This document shows, piece by piece, positions 30,875 through 43,011 of a stretch of 46,221 nucleotides of DNA (positions are counted from its first letter, which is position 1; every line of letters begins with the position of its first letter). The translations under genes and the position numbers were made by a program. Source of the stretch: Gammaproteobacteria bacterium (GTDB lineage: Bacteria; Pseudomonadota; Gammaproteobacteria; Steroidobacterales; MnTg04); the NCBI GenBank assembly GCA_027292775.1, contig JAPUGL010000057.1:1-46221 (forward strand). The letters run 5' to 3'. Below the pieces are notes generated by a model. It was not told where the DNA came from. It worked only from the letters and a program-made list of their open reading frames with translations, and did not search any database.

Positions 30875-31918
30875 TTATTTATCATCGAACAAGAGCAGGC
30901 TATCCGTGCGCTCTTTGGCTGGTGGCTCCAGACCGAAATGGCGATAGGCATTGGCGCTCGCCATCCGTCCGCGCGATGTGCGAATCAGGAAGCCCTGCTG
31001 AATAAGAAAAGGCTCAAGCACGTCCTCAATCGTACCCCTTTCTTCGCTCAAGGCAGCCGACAGGCTGTCAATTCCTACCGGACCCCCATCAAATTTTTCG
31101 ATAATCGTCAACAGCAGTTTGCGGTCCTGCAGATCGAATCCTTCCTGATCCACTGCCAGCATATCCATCGCCGCAATTGAAACATCCGCTGTGACGACAC
31201 CATCGGCCTCGACCTCGGCATAGTCCCGAACCCGTCTCAGCAGGCGATTGGCGATTCTGGGTGTCCCCCTGGACCGCGACGCAATCAGCTTCGCGCCCTG
31301 CTCCTCAATATCCAGATTCAAAATGCTGGCCGAGCGTTGCACGATACAAGCCAAATCATCGGCGCTGTAAAATTCCAGGCGCTGGACGATGCCGAATCGA
31401 TCCCTAAGCGGCGAAGTCAGCAGTCCAGCTCTGGTCGTTGCACCAACCAGTGTGAATGGCGGCAGGTCGAGCTTGATAGAACGCGCCGACGGGCCTTCGC
31501 CGATCATGATATCGAGCTGGAATTCCTCCAAAGCCGGATACAGCACTTCTTCGACGATCGGGCTCAGCCGGTGAATTTCGTCGACGAACAAAACGTCACG
31601 AGGCTCCAGATTGGTGAGCAAAGCCGCCAGATCTCCAGCGCGCTCCAGAACCGGGCCAGAGGTATGTCGCAGATTGACGTTGAGTTCATTGGCGATGACA
31701 TGCGCCAATGTCGTCTTGCCCAAACCGGGGGGACCGAATATAAGCACATGATCCATGGCCTGCTCGCGATTACGGGCAGCCCGGATAAATATATCCATCT
31801 GCTTCTTGACCGGTGCCTGACCGACGAATTCCTTTAGCAGGCGGGGACGAATCGCCCGGTCAAAAGCCTCGTCTTCGGGAGTGCCGCCGGTACTGATGAG
31901 TCTGTCTTGTTCCAGCAT
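30875..31918 (-). CDS. ruvB: Holliday junction branch migration ATPase RuvB
   Basis: [53 protein letters not shown]. Confidence 0.98.
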   Translation of the reverse strand: MLEQDRLISTGGTPEDEAFDRAIRPRLLKEFVGQAPVKKQMDIFIRAARNREQAMDHVLIFGPPGLGKTTLAHVIANELNVNLRHTSGPVLERAGDLAALLTNLEPRDVLFVDEIHRLSPIVEEVLYPALEEFQLDIMIGEGPSARSIKLDLPPFTLVGATTRAGLLTSPLRDRFGIVQRLEFYSADDLACIVQRSASILNLDIEEQGAKLIASRSRGTPRIANRLLRRVRDYAEVEADGVVTADVSIAAMDMLAVDQEGFDLQDRKLLLTIIEKFDGGPVGIDSLSAALSEERGTIEDVLEPFLIQQGFLIRTSRGRMASANAYRHFGLEPPAKERTDSLLLFDDK

Positions 31919-31922
31919 AAGT

Positions 31923-32513
31923 TTATCGCGCAGCCTGTTTCAGAATCTGCCGAATCAGTTCCTTGGTATCCATGTCCGCACCATCGACACTGGCTATCAT
32001 ACGGGTGACCTCGGCCGGTTTGTATCCCAGCGCGACCAGCGCACCGAATGCCTCGTCAGCCGGTTCGCTGGTGACGGATCCGGATCTGCCTGCGCCCGGA
32101 ATATGGCCGAGACCTTGTAACCGGTCGCGCATTTCCATAATCAGCCGTTCCGCGGTCTTTTTACCGACCCCTGGAATCCTGATCAGCGTGCCTATGTCTT
32201 TTTCTTCAACACAACGAACGAAGCCGTCGACGCTGGTACCCGACAATATCGCCAGGGCCAGTCGCGCCCCAACGCCGGAGATTTTCAACAGGTTTCGAAA
32301 AAGACTGCGTTCAGCATCGCTGGCAAAACCGAACAGGACATGAGCATCTTCCCGCACCAGAAGATGCGTTTTCAAGGCGACTTCTTGGCCGGCTTCCGGT
32401 AATTCGTACAGGGTCGACAACGGCACCTCTATTTCGTATCCGATACCGGCGACATCCACCAATAGCAGCGGCGGTTTTTTCTCGACGAGTCGACCACGAA
32501 TGAAGCCAATCAT
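31923..32513 (-). CDS. ruvA: Holliday junction branch migration protein RuvA
   Basis: [31 protein letters not shown]; start at 32513 overlaps the ruvC stop. Confidence 0.97.
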   Translation of the reverse strand: MIGFIRGRLVEKKPPLLLVDVAGIGYEIEVPLSTLYELPEAGQEVALKTHLLVREDAHVLFGFASDAERSLFRNLLKISGVGARLALAILSGTSVDGFVRCVEEKDIGTLIRIPGVGKKTAERLIMEMRDRLQGLGHIPGAGRSGSVTSEPADEAFGALVALGYKPAEVTRMIASVDGADMDTKELIRQILKQAAR

Positions 32514-33022
32514 GCGTGCACCTGCGCCGCAGCGAGTCGAATGGCGCTGCCTCTCATGTTGGCATGACAAAGCGCCACGGCCAACGCATCGGCGGCGTCG
32601 CTCTGAATCTGGCCTTTGAGTTGTAACAGCACTCTGACCATGTGCTCGACCTGGACCTTTTCCGCCTTGCCTGTGCCCACGACGGATTGCTTGATTTGTC
32701 TGGGAGCATATTCGAAAACCGGCAGTTCAAGCGCAAATGTCGCACACATTGCTGCTGCTCTCGCCTGCCCCAGTTTTAACGCTGTCGCTGCGTTCTGGCT
32801 TACGAAAACGCCTTCGATCGCTACTTCGTGAGGCTGGTGTTTTCGGCTTACTTCACCGACTTGCAGATAGATTTCCCGCAGGCGATCGGCAAAATCGCCG
32901 GACGGTGTCCGGATGCACCCGGATGCGACATAGCTGTACCTGGTACCGTCGGCAACTATCAGGCCAAACCCGGTCACCTGTGAACCGGGGTCAATGCCCA
33001 GTATGCGAACACCGCCACTCAT
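32510..33022 (-). CDS. ruvC: Crossover junction endodeoxyribonuclease RuvC
   Basis: RILGIDPGSQVTGFGLI, VAIEGVFVSQNAATALKLGQARAAA; start at 33022. Confidence 0.97.
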   Translation of the reverse strand: MSGGVRILGIDPGSQVTGFGLIVADGTRYSYVASGCIRTPSGDFADRLREIYLQVGEVSRKHQPHEVAIEGVFVSQNAATALKLGQARAAAMCATFALELPVFEYAPRQIKQSVVGTGKAEKVQVEHMVRVLLQLKGQIQSDAADALAVALCHANMRGSAIRLAAAQVHA

Positions 33023-33053
33023 TGTGGACGTCTTGACCGCTGCAGTTTCATGA

Positions 33054-33797
33054 TCATAGGCTCGCCAGGATTTCTTCCGAAATGTCCGCGTTGGAGTAGA
33101 CGTTCTGGACGTCATCCAGATCCTCGAGCACTTCAAGCAACTTGATCATCCGCATGGCATCTTTTTCGCCCAGTTCGGCGGATGTGCTGGCCCGGTGCGT
33201 TACTTCTGCCGATTCGGCTGCAAGACCGGCTGCCGCCAGTGCATCCCTGATCGACTCGAATTCCAGCGGGTCGGTGATCACATCAAACGAAGAATCATCA
33301 TTGCTGATGACATCCTCTGCTCCTGCCTCGAGCGCGACTTCCATGACCTGATCTTCATTGACGCCTCCCGGCAGGCTGATCTGGCCAACCTGATTGAACA
33401 GATAGGCAACCGACCCGTCCGCGCCCAGATTACCACCGTACTTGGTAAACGCATGCCTGACCTCGGCGACCGTCCGGTTACGATTGTCGGTCAGGCAATC
33501 CACGAGGACCGCGACCCCTCCGGGACCATATCCTTCATAACGAATCTCCTCGTAATCGGTACCGTCCGTATCACCACCACCGCGCTTGACCGCCCTCTCG
33601 ATATTGTCTTTGGGCATGCTTTGGCCCCTGGCTTTGTCAATCGCAGTTCGCAATCTCGGATTGGCATCCGGGTCAGGTCCACCCATCCGCGCAGATATCG
33701 TGATTTCACGTATCAGCTTTGTAAACAGCTTGCCGCGTTTCTTGTCCTGAGCTCCCTTACGATGCTGAATATTCGCCCACTTGCTGTGACCGGCCAT
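33054..33797 (-). CDS. yebC: YebC/PmpR family transcriptional/translation regulator
   Basis: [32 protein letters not shown]. Confidence 0.97.
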   Translation of the reverse strand: MAGHSKWANIQHRKGAQDKKRGKLFTKLIREITISARMGGPDPDANPRLRTAIDKARGQSMPKDNIERAVKRGGGDTDGTDYEEIRYEGYGPGGVAVLVDCLTDNRNRTVAEVRHAFTKYGGNLGADGSVAYLFNQVGQISLPGGVNEDQVMEVALEAGAEDVISNDDSSFDVITDPLEFESIRDALAAAGLAAESAEVTHRASTSAELGEKDAMRMIKLLEVLEDLDDVQNVYSNADISEEILASL

Positions 33798-33805
33798 AGC
33801 GAGCC

Positions 33806-34363
33806 CTAAAACCTCATCTTGATGCCAATGTTCAGGCCGGTATCAAAATTCACGTTCGGAACCAGGTCATAAGCAACATGGATATTTCGAAAACCCAGGA
33901 AAAGCTCTGCATCATCTATCACCGAGTAATACAAGCGAAGCTCTATTTCCCGATATGTCTCGTTGTCGCCGAAAGTCAGGATATCGGGTGCGAAATACAA
34001 ATGCCCGTATAGCGTGAACCGGTTCGAGTTTGGAAAGGTGTAGGAAACGAAACCACCCGGCGCCACTGCGCCGCCATCGCGACCAAAGTTATCCGAATCG
34101 GCGTACACAAGCTTTACGCCCAGGCCTGCTTCGACCGGGCTCTGACCACTACTGGCGAAACCCGTCACGTTAACGCCCATACCGATCACTTCACCTTTGT
34201 CCTGGTGATGGAGCCAGGAAGCGTCTAATGCCAGGCGTTGCTGGCCCAGGTAAAAGCCGATCCCCAATTTGGCGGCGTCGTCATTCGCACTGATTTCAAG
34301 GATCTGCGAATTACTACCCAACGGCAACAGCAATAGACCCGCAAACAACAGAAAACCCCGCAT
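33806..34363 (-). CDS. YfaZ-like outer membrane protein
   Basis: 185 aa, signal peptide, beta-barrel pattern, [29 protein letters not shown]. Confidence 0.7.
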   Translation of the reverse strand: MRGFLLFAGLLLLPLGSNSQILEISANDDAAKLGIGFYLGQQRLALDASWLHHQDKGEVIGMGVNVTGFASSGQSPVEAGLGVKLVYADSDNFGRDGGAVAPGGFVSYTFPNSNRFTLYGHLYFAPDILTFGDNETYREIELRLYYSVIDDAELFLGFRNIHVAYDLVPNVNFDTGLNIGIKMRF

Positions 34364-34461
34364 TCAGAACCCCTTGGCGGTAAGATATTATGAAGCCGCA
34401 TATGATACCGGTATTCCCCCGGCCAAACACGAAAAAAGTACGCCCTTAAACGACCCGAAAA

Positions 34462-36579
34462 ATGTCCGAAAAACACGCAGAAACCTTTGCAGCCACGATG
34501 GTCTGGCTCGCGGACAAGCTGGCCGCAAAAGGCGAGACAGGCCAATCCTGCCTCGATCGAGCTGCCGCGGTTTCGGATACCGTGGCAGAGCTGAGCGAAG
34601 ACCAGGCGATAATCAGTGCGGCCGCCCTTTTCCCAGCCATTTCATCCGGCTGCCTGTCGCGTGACCAGGTTGAAGCCAAATTTGGCGTCTCCGTTGCCAG
34701 ACTGGCGGACCAGCTCGTTAAACTGGATCGCACCCGTATCCCGGGCGATATTCCGGAACATGGTGGGCTAGGCGGGGACCAGGCCGAGGCGCTCAGAAAA
34801 ATGTTGCTGACCGTCGTTAGCGATGTCCGGCTGGTGCTGGTTCGTCTGGCAGACCAGCTCTATCAAATGCGCACTTTGAAGAAATCGCCGGTCGCCGAGC
34901 AGCGTCGTGCGGCGACAGAAACGCGGATCGTTTTCGCCCCTTTAGCCAACCGCCTGGGAATTTGGCAACTGAAATGGGAACTTGAGGATCTGGCGTTTCG
35001 CTATCTCGAACCCGAGCACTATCGCCGGATAGCACGTGACCTCCGGGAACGACGAAAAGATCGCGAGACATATATTGGGCGTATACAGACTTTGTTACAT
35101 AAAGAACTGGAAAAAGTGGGAGTCAGGGCAGAAATCAGCGGCCGGCCAAAGCACATCTACAGCATCTGGCGGAAAATGCAGTGCAAGAACCTTGCCTTCG
35201 AACAGGTGTTTGATATCCGGGCGATCCGCATCATGGTAGACAGCGTAGCCGATTGTTACGCTGCGTTGGGCATCGTGCACGGCATCTGGCCATACATTCA
35301 GGGCGAATTTGACGATTACATCGCAACGCCAAAAGAAAATCTGTATCAGTCGCTGCATACGGCGGTCAATGGCCCACACGGCAAACCGCTGGAGATTCAG
35401 ATCCGTACGGCGGAAATGCATCAGCATGCCGAGCTTGGTGTGGCCGCACATTGGCAGTACAAGGAAGGTGGCAAACGTGACAGCGCTTTTGAACAGAAAG
35501 TTGTCTGGCTGCGCCGTTTGCTGGAGCCGGTTAAGAACGACACAAGCGACGAAGATTTTCTGAGTCGCGTACAAAGCGAAATATTCGAAGACCGAATCTA
35601 TGTCATCAGCCCACGCGGCGATGTTGTCGATCTGCCGATGGGCGGCACGCCACTGGATTTTGCCTACCACATACACACCGATATCGGACATTGCTGCCGG
35701 GGCGCCAAGGTCAACGGGAAGATGGTTCCATTAACCTACAAACTGGCCAATGGCCAGCAGGTCGAGATTTTGACCGGCAAGGAACCCAGGCCCAGCCGTG
35801 ACTGGCTGATTACGCAACTCGGATTTCTGGCTTCATCACGCGCCCGGGTCAAGGTTCGTAGCTGGTTCAGGCGACAGGACAAGGAACAAAATCTTCGACA
35901 GGGCCGCGCAATGCTGGACCGGGAACTGTCGCGGTTGGGATACAAGAAATTCGAGCACGAAAAACTGTCCCGGTTGTTGCATTTTGGTACCCCGGACGAG
36001 ATGTACATTGCGCTGGGCACCGGTGAAATAACCGTTATGGCCGTTGCCGGTGCGATCCAGAGATTCGAACAACCGGCAGAAAAATTTACGCCGAAAGCGC
36101 GGAAAACCCAGCCTAGTACTCGTACAGGTAAAGGAAAGGTGAGCATTCAGGGTGTTGGCGATCTGATGACAGGATTCGGACGCTGTTGTCAGCCCGTTCC
36201 CCCGGAGCAGATTCGTGGATACCTGACCCAGGGACGAGGGGTCACGATCCACCGGGACGATTGTGGCAATCTCCTGCGTTTACTGGCGAAGCGGCCGGAG
36301 CGAGTCCTCGACGTATCCTGGACCAGCACAGAGGAGGACCTTTATCCTGCCAGCATCAGCGTTCGGGCTTATGACCGGGCGGGACTCGTCAAGGATGTAA
36401 CGACATTACTGGCCGATGAAAAAATTCGCATTTTCAGCCTGGACACTTTGACTGATTCAGTACACAACACCGCCGAAATTCGATTGGGCATAGAAGTCAA
36501 CGGCCTGGACAAGCTCAGCCGTGTTTTGCACCGCCTGACATCCCTGGCCAATGTCGTTAGCGCAAAAAGAAACCCCTGA
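34462..36579 (+). CDS. relA: GTP pyrophosphokinase RelA (hydrolase domain degenerate)
   Basis: Synthetase, TGS (VISPRGDVVDLPMGGTPLDFAYHIHTDIGHCCRGAKVNG) and ACT domains; HD residues absent in the N-terminal domain (AAALFPAISSG). Confidence 0.92.
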   Translation: MSEKHAETFAATMVWLADKLAAKGETGQSCLDRAAAVSDTVAELSEDQAIISAAALFPAISSGCLSRDQVEAKFGVSVARLADQLVKLDRTRIPGDIPEHGGLGGDQAEALRKMLLTVVSDVRLVLVRLADQLYQMRTLKKSPVAEQRRAATETRIVFAPLANRLGIWQLKWELEDLAFRYLEPEHYRRIARDLRERRKDRETYIGRIQTLLHKELEKVGVRAEISGRPKHIYSIWRKMQCKNLAFEQVFDIRAIRIMVDSVADCYAALGIVHGIWPYIQGEFDDYIATPKENLYQSLHTAVNGPHGKPLEIQIRTAEMHQHAELGVAAHWQYKEGGKRDSAFEQKVVWLRRLLEPVKNDTSDEDFLSRVQSEIFEDRIYVISPRGDVVDLPMGGTPLDFAYHIHTDIGHCCRGAKVNGKMVPLTYKLANGQQVEILTGKEPRPSRDWLITQLGFLASSRARVKVRSWFRRQDKEQNLRQGRAMLDRELSRLGYKKFEHEKLSRLLHFGTPDEMYIALGTGEITVMAVAGAIQRFEQPAEKFTPKARKTQPSTRTGKGKVSIQGVGDLMTGFGRCCQPVPPEQIRGYLTQGRGVTIHRDDCGNLLRLLAKRPERVLDVSWTSTEEDLYPASISVRAYDRAGLVKDVTTLLADEKIRIFSLDTLTDSVHNTAEIRLGIEVNGLDKLSRVLHRLTSLANVVSAKRNP

Positions 36580-36582
36580 GGT

Positions 36583-36741
36583 GAAAGCTCTGATCTATAC
36601 ATGAACTCGTATCCTGCGTCCAAAATATCCAGCTTCAGCGTTGCAAAGCTTCTCAATAGCTAGCTATTACGTGCACTTCGCGCCTTGAATCTGAACATTT
36701 CGGATCACAATCTACTTCCCCATGTATAGACCAGAGCTTTC
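36583..36741. repeat. About 159-bp imperfect palindromic element, 21-nt terminal inverted arms, centre AATAGCTAGCTATT
   Basis: Arms 36583-36603 / 36721-36741 match 20/21; 14-nt perfect palindrome 36655-36668 at the midpoint. Confidence 0.85.
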
Positions 36742-38202
36742 TCATTTATTGATCGCGTGGATCGCCCTATCATCCGCCGCCAGGGCCGCTTCGTGTAGCG
36801 CCTCGGACAGAGTCGGATGACCGTGTATTGTCCGTTGAAGATCTTCGGCGCTGGCTGAAAACTCCATCGCCAGGACCGCCTCCGCAATAAGCTCGCCGGC
36901 CATCGGACCAGCGATATGTACACCGAGTATTTCGTCGTCATTTCGCGCGGCGATGATTTTTACCAGGCCCGCAGCCATCTCCATCGCTTTCGCCCGGCCG
37001 TTTGCTGCAAATGAAAAAGTGCCGACCTTGTAGGCTCGCCCGCTTTTTTTGACTTCTTCCTCGGTCTTGCCAACCCAGGCAATTTCTGGGGCCGTGTAAA
37101 TAACAGACGGGATGGTGTTGTAATTGACTTCGCTGATTTCGCCGGCAATCAGGTCGGCGACCATTACGCCCTCTTCGGATCCTTTGTGCGCGAGCATGGG
37201 GCCGCGGACCAGATCGCCGATCGCCCATACATTGGCGACATTCGTGCGGCATTCATCGTCCACTTCGACAAACCCGCGTGAGTCGGTCTTCACGCCACAA
37301 TCCTTCTCGAACAAATCAACGCTGTTAGCCTTGCGACCGACGCAAACAATCACCTTGTCGACTTCGACGTGGTGTTCGCCCTTATTATCGACATAAGACA
37401 ATTTTATTCCTGACTTACCGTGTTTAGCGCCGTTGACTTTCGCACCGAGGCGAATGTCCAGGCCCTGCCGTTTGAACTGACGTTGCGTGTCCTTGGCGAT
37501 CTGCCGGTCAATCATGAACAGAAAATCGTCCATCGCTTCGAGCACGACCACCTCGGCGCCCAGGCGCTGCCAGACACTACCAAGTTCCAGCCCGATTACG
37601 CCGCCACCGATTACACCTAACCGCCTTGGTACGGCGTCAAACTCCAGCGCACCCCAGGAATCGACCGTGTTCTCGTCATCGAAAGGAACCTGCTTGAGTT
37701 CCATCGGAACCGAGCCCGAGGCTAGAATTACGTTTTTACCGCTCAGAATTTCTGCCTTGCCGCCGTGTGGCGTGAATTCTACTTTGAGATTTTTCAGCAA
37801 GCGGCCACGACCCTGCATTCCTGTGACCTTATTCGCTTTGAACAGCGCAGCGATACCACCAGTCAGCTGTTTCACGATGCCTGCCTTACGCTGCTGCATC
37901 CTGGCCAGGTCGACCTTGATCGGGCCAGTGCCTATGCCATGGGCTGCAAATTCGTGTTTGGCCCTGTGTACCAACTCCGATGATTCCAGAAGCGCCTTTG
38001 ATGGTATACAGCCGGCGTTCAGACAAGTGCCGCCATAGGACAGGCTGCCGTCGCGGTTCTTCCAGTCGTCTACGCAGGCAACCGTCATGCCAAGCTGGGC
38101 CGCCCGAATGGCAGCGACATAGCCGGCCGGACCGGCGCCAATAACGACAACGTCAAAATTCTTGCTCATGCTCTCCCCTTGCTCGGAATCGAATCGCGCC
38201 AA
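36742..38202 (-). CDS. lpdA: Dihydrolipoyl dehydrogenase
   Basis: VIGAGPAGYVAAIRAAQLG, GGTCLNAGCIPSKALLESS, HAHPTLSE-type HGHPTLSEALHEAAL. Confidence 0.96.
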   Translation of the reverse strand: MARFDSEQGESMSKNFDVVVIGAGPAGYVAAIRAAQLGMTVACVDDWKNRDGSLSYGGTCLNAGCIPSKALLESSELVHRAKHEFAAHGIGTGPIKVDLARMQQRKAGIVKQLTGGIAALFKANKVTGMQGRGRLLKNLKVEFTPHGGKAEILSGKNVILASGSVPMELKQVPFDDENTVDSWGALEFDAVPRRLGVIGGGVIGLELGSVWQRLGAEVVVLEAMDDFLFMIDRQIAKDTQRQFKRQGLDIRLGAKVNGAKHGKSGIKLSYVDNKGEHHVEVDKVIVCVGRKANSVDLFEKDCGVKTDSRGFVEVDDECRTNVANVWAIGDLVRGPMLAHKGSEEGVMVADLIAGEISEVNYNTIPSVIYTAPEIAWVGKTEEEVKKSGRAYKVGTFSFAANGRAKAMEMAAGLVKIIAARNDDEILGVHIAGPMAGELIAEAVLAMEFSASAEDLQRTIHGHPTLSEALHEAALAADDRAIHAINK

Positions 38203-38203
38203 A

Positions 38204-39406
38204 CTAAATCTGCAGCATTAATCTGGCTGGGTCTTCCAGCGTTTCCTTGATGCTGACCAAGAACTGCACCGCTTCCCTTCCATCAATGATCCGGTGGTCA
38301 TAGGTCAGTGCTATATACATCATCGGCCGCACGACAATTTCCCCGTCAACTGCGACTGGCCTGTCCTTGATCGCATGCATGCCAAGTATGGCGCTCTGCG
38401 GCATATTGAGAATCGGTGTCGACATCAGCGAGCCAAACACGCCGCCATTGGTGATCGTAAAGGTGCCGCCTGTCAGGTCCTCGATGGTTATGTTTCCGTC
38501 TCGCGCGCGACCGGCGAAACCGACGATGGCTTTTTCAATACCCGCGTAACTAAGCAGATCCACATCACGCAGGATCGGCACCATCAGGCCGCGATCCGTC
38601 GAGACCGCAACGCCGATGTCATAGTAGTCGTGGTAAATGATGTCGCTGCCTTCGACCGATGCGTTCACCGACGGAAACTTTTTCAGCGCTTCGACAGACG
38701 CCTTGGCGAAAAAGGACATGAAACCAAGCCGCACGCCATATTTCTTCTCAAAATTTCCCTGGTATCGTTGCCGCAACTCCTTCACGGCACTCAGATCCAC
38801 TTCGTTGAACGAAGTCAACATCGCGGCCGTACTTTGCGCCTCCACCATTCTGTCGGCGATACGCGAGCGCAGCCGCGTCATCGGTACGCGACGATCCTGT
38901 CGGGACCCGGAGGGCTCAGCCGGTGATGTCACGGCCGTCGGTCTTTCATCCGCAGACTCCGAGCTACTTTCAACATACTTCATGACGTCCGACTTGCTGA
39001 TCCGCCCGCCCCGGCCGCTTCCGGTGATCTCACCCGGATCTATATCGCGCTCTTCGAGCAGACGTCTGACCGAAGGGCTGAGTTTATGCGCTGATTTTTG
39101 TTGTTGTTCTGATCCGACCGATCCACTGGCTGCTTCAGAAACGGGCTTTTCGACCGCGGCCACGACCGCGCCCTCTTCGATGATCGCGAGCACCTCACCA
39201 CTAACAACAGTCGCGCCATCTTCTTTCACGATTTTTTTCAATACACCCGCTACGGGCGCTGGCACCTCGAGAACCACTTTGTCGGTTTCCAGGTCGACCA
39301 GGTTTTCGTCACGCTGCACCGAATCGCCCAGCTTTTTATGCCAGTTCACCAAGGTCGCGTCGGCGATCGATTCGGGTAAATGGGGGACTTTGACTTCTTT
39401 AATCAT
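38204..39406 (-). CDS. sucB: 2-oxoglutarate dehydrogenase E2 (dihydrolipoyl succinyltransferase)
   Basis: [36 protein letters not shown] lipoyl domain, [17 protein letters not shown]; start moved to 39406. Confidence 0.96.
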   Translation of the reverse strand: MIKEVKVPHLPESIADATLVNWHKKLGDSVQRDENLVDLETDKVVLEVPAPVAGVLKKIVKEDGATVVSGEVLAIIEEGAVVAAVEKPVSEAASGSVGSEQQQKSAHKLSPSVRRLLEERDIDPGEITGSGRGGRISKSDVMKYVESSSESADERPTAVTSPAEPSGSRQDRRVPMTRLRSRIADRMVEAQSTAAMLTSFNEVDLSAVKELRQRYQGNFEKKYGVRLGFMSFFAKASVEALKKFPSVNASVEGSDIIYHDYYDIGVAVSTDRGLMVPILRDVDLLSYAGIEKAIVGFAGRARDGNITIEDLTGGTFTITNGGVFGSLMSTPILNMPQSAILGMHAIKDRPVAVDGEIVVRPMMYIALTYDHRIIDGREAVQFLVSIKETLEDPARLMLQI

Positions 39407-42281
39407 GCTTTTTCCTGGCGGTCGTCGGATTCCTACCCGCTCGTTTTGCTGATTTACCCGTGGATTGATTGTCATCCAGCGCCAGGGCATCAGCAATCAA
39501 CGCCCGCTGTTGTTTTACGTGCAGTGCAAATATACCCGATGCCGGGGCAGCCGCTGCGTCTGGGCCGGCATACGACAGCATGTGGACGGATCGATCAAGC
39601 GGCTTCTGCATGCGATGCCTGATTTGATACCAGGCGCCCTGGTTTTTTGGCTCTTCCTGACACCAGATTATTTCCCTGGCCTTTGGCCAGCCTGCAACAG
39701 CGGCTTGGTACTCTTCCACCGGAAACGGATAAAGTTGCTCGATCCGCACAATCGCCACGTTTTCCAAATGGTTTTCGTCGCGAGCGCCAATGAGATCGAA
39801 ATAAATCTTGCCGCTGCAGAAAACGACCCGATCGACTGTATCTCGACTGATTGAATTTGAATCATCTATAACCTTCTGAAAACTCCCACGAGACAGATCT
39901 TCTATCGTCGATACCGACAACTTGTGCCGCAACAAGCTTTTCGGTGTCATGACGATCAGCGGAACGCGCTGCGGATTGATCATCTGCCTTCTCAGCATAT
40001 GAAACATCTGTGCCGGGTTCGATGGCACACACACCTGCATATTGTGTTCCGCACAGAGTTGCAGGAACCGCTCGAGCCGCGCGGAGGAATGCTCCGGTCC
40101 CTGGCCTTCATAACCATGCGGAAGGAAAAGCGTCAGACCGCATAGGCGGCCCCATTTCGCCTCGCCGGAGCTGATGAACTGATCGATAAGTACCTGCGCA
40201 CCATTGGCAAAGTCGCCAAACTGTCCTTCCCAGATTACCAGTGCATTGGGCTCGGTAGTCGCAAAGCCATACTCGAACCCCATGACCGCTTCTTCCGACA
40301 GCAATGAATCGGTAATCGTGAATCTGCCCTGGCCGGCCGACAGGTTTTCCAGTGGCACATAGATTTCCTGATCCGATTGATTGTGCAGCACCGCGTGGCG
40401 GTGGAAGAAAGTTCCGCGCGCACTGTCCTGGCCGGTCAGCCTGACTTCGTAACCTTCTTCGAGCAGGCTCGCATAGGCAATAGTCTCTGCGAAGCCCCAG
40501 TCGATAGGGATTTCGCCGGCCGCCATTTTCTCACGGCTTTCCAGGATCCGCTGTACCCTGGGATGGACGGTAACATTCGCGGGAAGATCGAGTAGCCTAG
40601 CCGAATATTTCCTCAGCTTTCGTTTGCTGACTGCAGTTTTTGCTTTTGGAGAGGTAGTGCCATTTTGATACCGGGTCCAGTCAACGGTAAATTCGTTGCC
40701 ACCCGTGCCTAGCAATTTGCGTGGCAACGGATGGCCTTCCTCCAGGTCTTGCCTGTACTGCTCGATCATCTGATCGGATTCGGCCTGAGTAAGCACCGAC
40801 TCGCGGATCAGTTTGTCTGCATACAACTGTCTTGTGGTCGGGTGTTTTCTGATCGCCGCGTACATTTGCGGTTGAGTAACGGCCGGTTCATCCGCCTCGT
40901 TATGCCCCAGACGGCGATAGCAGACCAGGTCGATAACGACGTCTTTACCAAATTCCTGCCGGTAGCGCAGCGCCAGCCTGGTCGCCAGAATCACCGCTTC
41001 GGGGTCGTCGGCGTTGACATGGAAGACAGGCGCCTCGATCATTTTCGCGACATCGCTGCAGTAAAGTGTCGAGCGGACGTCTGCTGGATCGCTGGTCGTG
41101 AATCCAATCTGGTTGTTACACACGATATGTATGGTTCCACCAACTGCAAACCCCCGCGCCTGCGACATCTGCAAGGTTTCCATCACGACGCCCTGGCCGG
41201 CGAAAGCCGCATCACCGTGAATCAGTACCGGCACGACTCGCTCATGATCCCCATCCCCACGACGATGCTGTCTGGCCCTGACCGAGCCGACAACGACCGG
41301 ATTAACAATCTCCAGGTGCGAGGGGTTGAATGCGAGCACGATGTGAACGTCGCCGCCCGGCGTGTGCATGTTGGATGAGAATCCCTTGTGATACTTGACG
41401 TCGCCAGAGCCTTTCAGCTGCGTCAGGTCGTAGTCGCCCTCGAATTCTGAAAACAGTTCGGACGGCGCCTTGCCGAGGATGTTCACCAGTACATTGATTC
41501 GACCACGGTGAGCCATGCCAACGACAAGCTCCTTGACGCCCGTGGTGCCACCTTGCTGTATCAGATCCTCAAGCAGCAAAATCATGCTTTCGCCGCCTTC
41601 CAGCGAAAATCTTTTCTGGCCGACAAAGCGTGTATGCAGGTATCGCTCCATACCTTCGGCCGCGGTCAGTTGATAAAGTGCGTCACGCTTTTCAGCGGGC
41701 GTCAGTTTCTGCCCGACAACCGCCAATTCGTATTCCCTTTGCAACCAGAGCCGCTCAGTCGACCGGGAAACATGGGCAAATTCGACCCCTATTTTCCCGC
41801 AATAGACTTTCTGCAACAGATCGATGATATTTCTCAGCGTCATCGGACCGGAGGCCGAGGCCAGTCCTTCGGGTTGGAAAACCCGGACCAGATCGGCCTC
41901 TCCCAGTCCAAAATATTCGAGATTGAGAACCTGCGGCGTCGGCCGCTCCAGCAAACCCAGCGGATCTATATCGGCGATCAGGTGCCCACGGGCTGCGTAG
42001 ACCTGAATAAGCCGGGATACCAGGCCCTGATGCGTCTCGGAAATAGAAACTGGCTGGGCGAGCCGCGATACACGTACTGACATCGCCTTTTGCGCCAGCT
42101 CTTTTTCGATTGGCCGACGTGGTACTTGCCCGTTGCCGTCGAATTGGTCGAACCATTCAGCCCAGTGGCCGGGCACCGAGGAACGGTCCGCGAGGAACTG
42201 CTCGAACAAGCCTTCGACCAGCGGCGCATTGCCGCCGGACAAGGGTGTAGTCTGGTATTTTTTTTCCAGCGTGTTGCTCAT
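39399..42281 (-). CDS. sucA: 2-oxoglutarate dehydrogenase E1
   Basis: 960 aa; [54 protein letters not shown]. Confidence 0.97.
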   Translation of the reverse strand: MSNTLEKKYQTTPLSGGNAPLVEGLFEQFLADRSSVPGHWAEWFDQFDGNGQVPRRPIEKELAQKAMSVRVSRLAQPVSISETHQGLVSRLIQVYAARGHLIADIDPLGLLERPTPQVLNLEYFGLGEADLVRVFQPEGLASASGPMTLRNIIDLLQKVYCGKIGVEFAHVSRSTERLWLQREYELAVVGQKLTPAEKRDALYQLTAAEGMERYLHTRFVGQKRFSLEGGESMILLLEDLIQQGGTTGVKELVVGMAHRGRINVLVNILGKAPSELFSEFEGDYDLTQLKGSGDVKYHKGFSSNMHTPGGDVHIVLAFNPSHLEIVNPVVVGSVRARQHRRGDGDHERVVPVLIHGDAAFAGQGVVMETLQMSQARGFAVGGTIHIVCNNQIGFTTSDPADVRSTLYCSDVAKMIEAPVFHVNADDPEAVILATRLALRYRQEFGKDVVIDLVCYRRLGHNEADEPAVTQPQMYAAIRKHPTTRQLYADKLIRESVLTQAESDQMIEQYRQDLEEGHPLPRKLLGTGGNEFTVDWTRYQNGTTSPKAKTAVSKRKLRKYSARLLDLPANVTVHPRVQRILESREKMAAGEIPIDWGFAETIAYASLLEEGYEVRLTGQDSARGTFFHRHAVLHNQSDQEIYVPLENLSAGQGRFTITDSLLSEEAVMGFEYGFATTEPNALVIWEGQFGDFANGAQVLIDQFISSGEAKWGRLCGLTLFLPHGYEGQGPEHSSARLERFLQLCAEHNMQVCVPSNPAQMFHMLRRQMINPQRVPLIVMTPKSLLRHKLSVSTIEDLSRGSFQKVIDDSNSISRDTVDRVVFCSGKIYFDLIGARDENHLENVAIVRIEQLYPFPVEEYQAAVAGWPKAREIIWCQEEPKNQGAWYQIRHRMQKPLDRSVHMLSYAGPDAAAAPASGIFALHVKQQRALIADALALDDNQSTGKSAKRAGRNPTTARKKHD

Positions 42282-42417
42282 TATTCTTCAGGTAAGTCGT
42301 TGCTTGTACTGGCAAACCGGGCTCGCTTGAGCGAGCCGCGCATTCTATCGCAAGCGTGAAAAATAAGAAATGAGCCCTGGCCTGGTAGCCCCTGGCTGGG
42401 ACGACCTCAGTGAATCA

Positions 42418-43011
42418 TCAGATCAGCCTGTAAAGCACAACCTCGTAGCCGATCAGGGCGAAATATGCAACGAAGAAAATGCGCAGGAGATTTTGCACAC
42501 TGATGAGCCGAAAAAGGCGGAATGGAGCATACATAACCATCAGGATAAGACCAAGGCCAGTCAGCGCCATTTTGGTCGCACCGAAAAGAAACTCGTCAGT
42601 TTCGATCAGGTGGGCCATGAAAATATTGGCTTCCTGAGCTCCCATCCTAAGCAGATTCAAGGTAATGATTGCGTCAGCCGTGCAAAGTACCAGGATTCCC
42701 ATTGTCAGGTAGAGCAATTCGGAGTCCAGCCAGTCTGTCTGAACACCGATACCGTCTCCCTGGCGCCGATTAGCCCTCCTTCGTGGACGGATGCCGCCAT
42801 AACACAATGACCACCAGGTTTTTTCGCGGCGATCACGGCGCAATCGCCGGTTGCCTGCTTTACAGACCGGGGACCGGCTGTCCGAATCAAAAACCGCTAC
42901 GTCAATATCCGGACTGCTTGATGAATTGGACATAATTTCAATCTTAGCCATAGCTTGTATAACCAGCTTGAATGATGCAAAATCCGCGCCGCAATTTGTG
43001 CAGGTGAACAA
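42418..43011 (-). CDS. DUF5658-like membrane protein (start uncertain)
   Basis: Basic N-terminus RRLRRDRREKTWWSLCYGGIRPRRRANRR followed by TM segments LLYLTMGILVLCTADAIITLNLLRMGAQEANIFMAHL. Confidence 0.6.
   Translation of the reverse strand: MFTCTNCGADFASFKLVIQAMAKIEIMSNSSSSPDIDVAVFDSDSRSPVCKAGNRRLRRDRREKTWWSLCYGGIRPRRRANRRQGDGIGVQTDWLDSELLYLTMGILVLCTADAIITLNLLRMGAQEANIFMAHLIETDEFLFGATKMALTGLGLILMVMYAPFRLFRLISVQNLLRIFFVAYFALIGYEVVLYRLI

Noticed and set aside
24216-33797. Unusual arrangement in the que/tol-pal/ruv region
   Set aside because: ybgC-tolQRAB-pal-cpoB followed by queE/queC and preceded by yebC-ruvCAB is a familiar gammaproteobacterial order
34462-36579. Loss of HD residues in the relA product
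   Set aside because: Degenerate hydrolase domain is the normal state of gammaproteobacterial RelA
41508-42080. 190-aa plus-strand ORF opposite sucA (and similar ORFs at 40731-41378, 38294-38926, 694-1281)
   Set aside because: Fully overlap strongly supported conserved genes on the other strand; no family motifs
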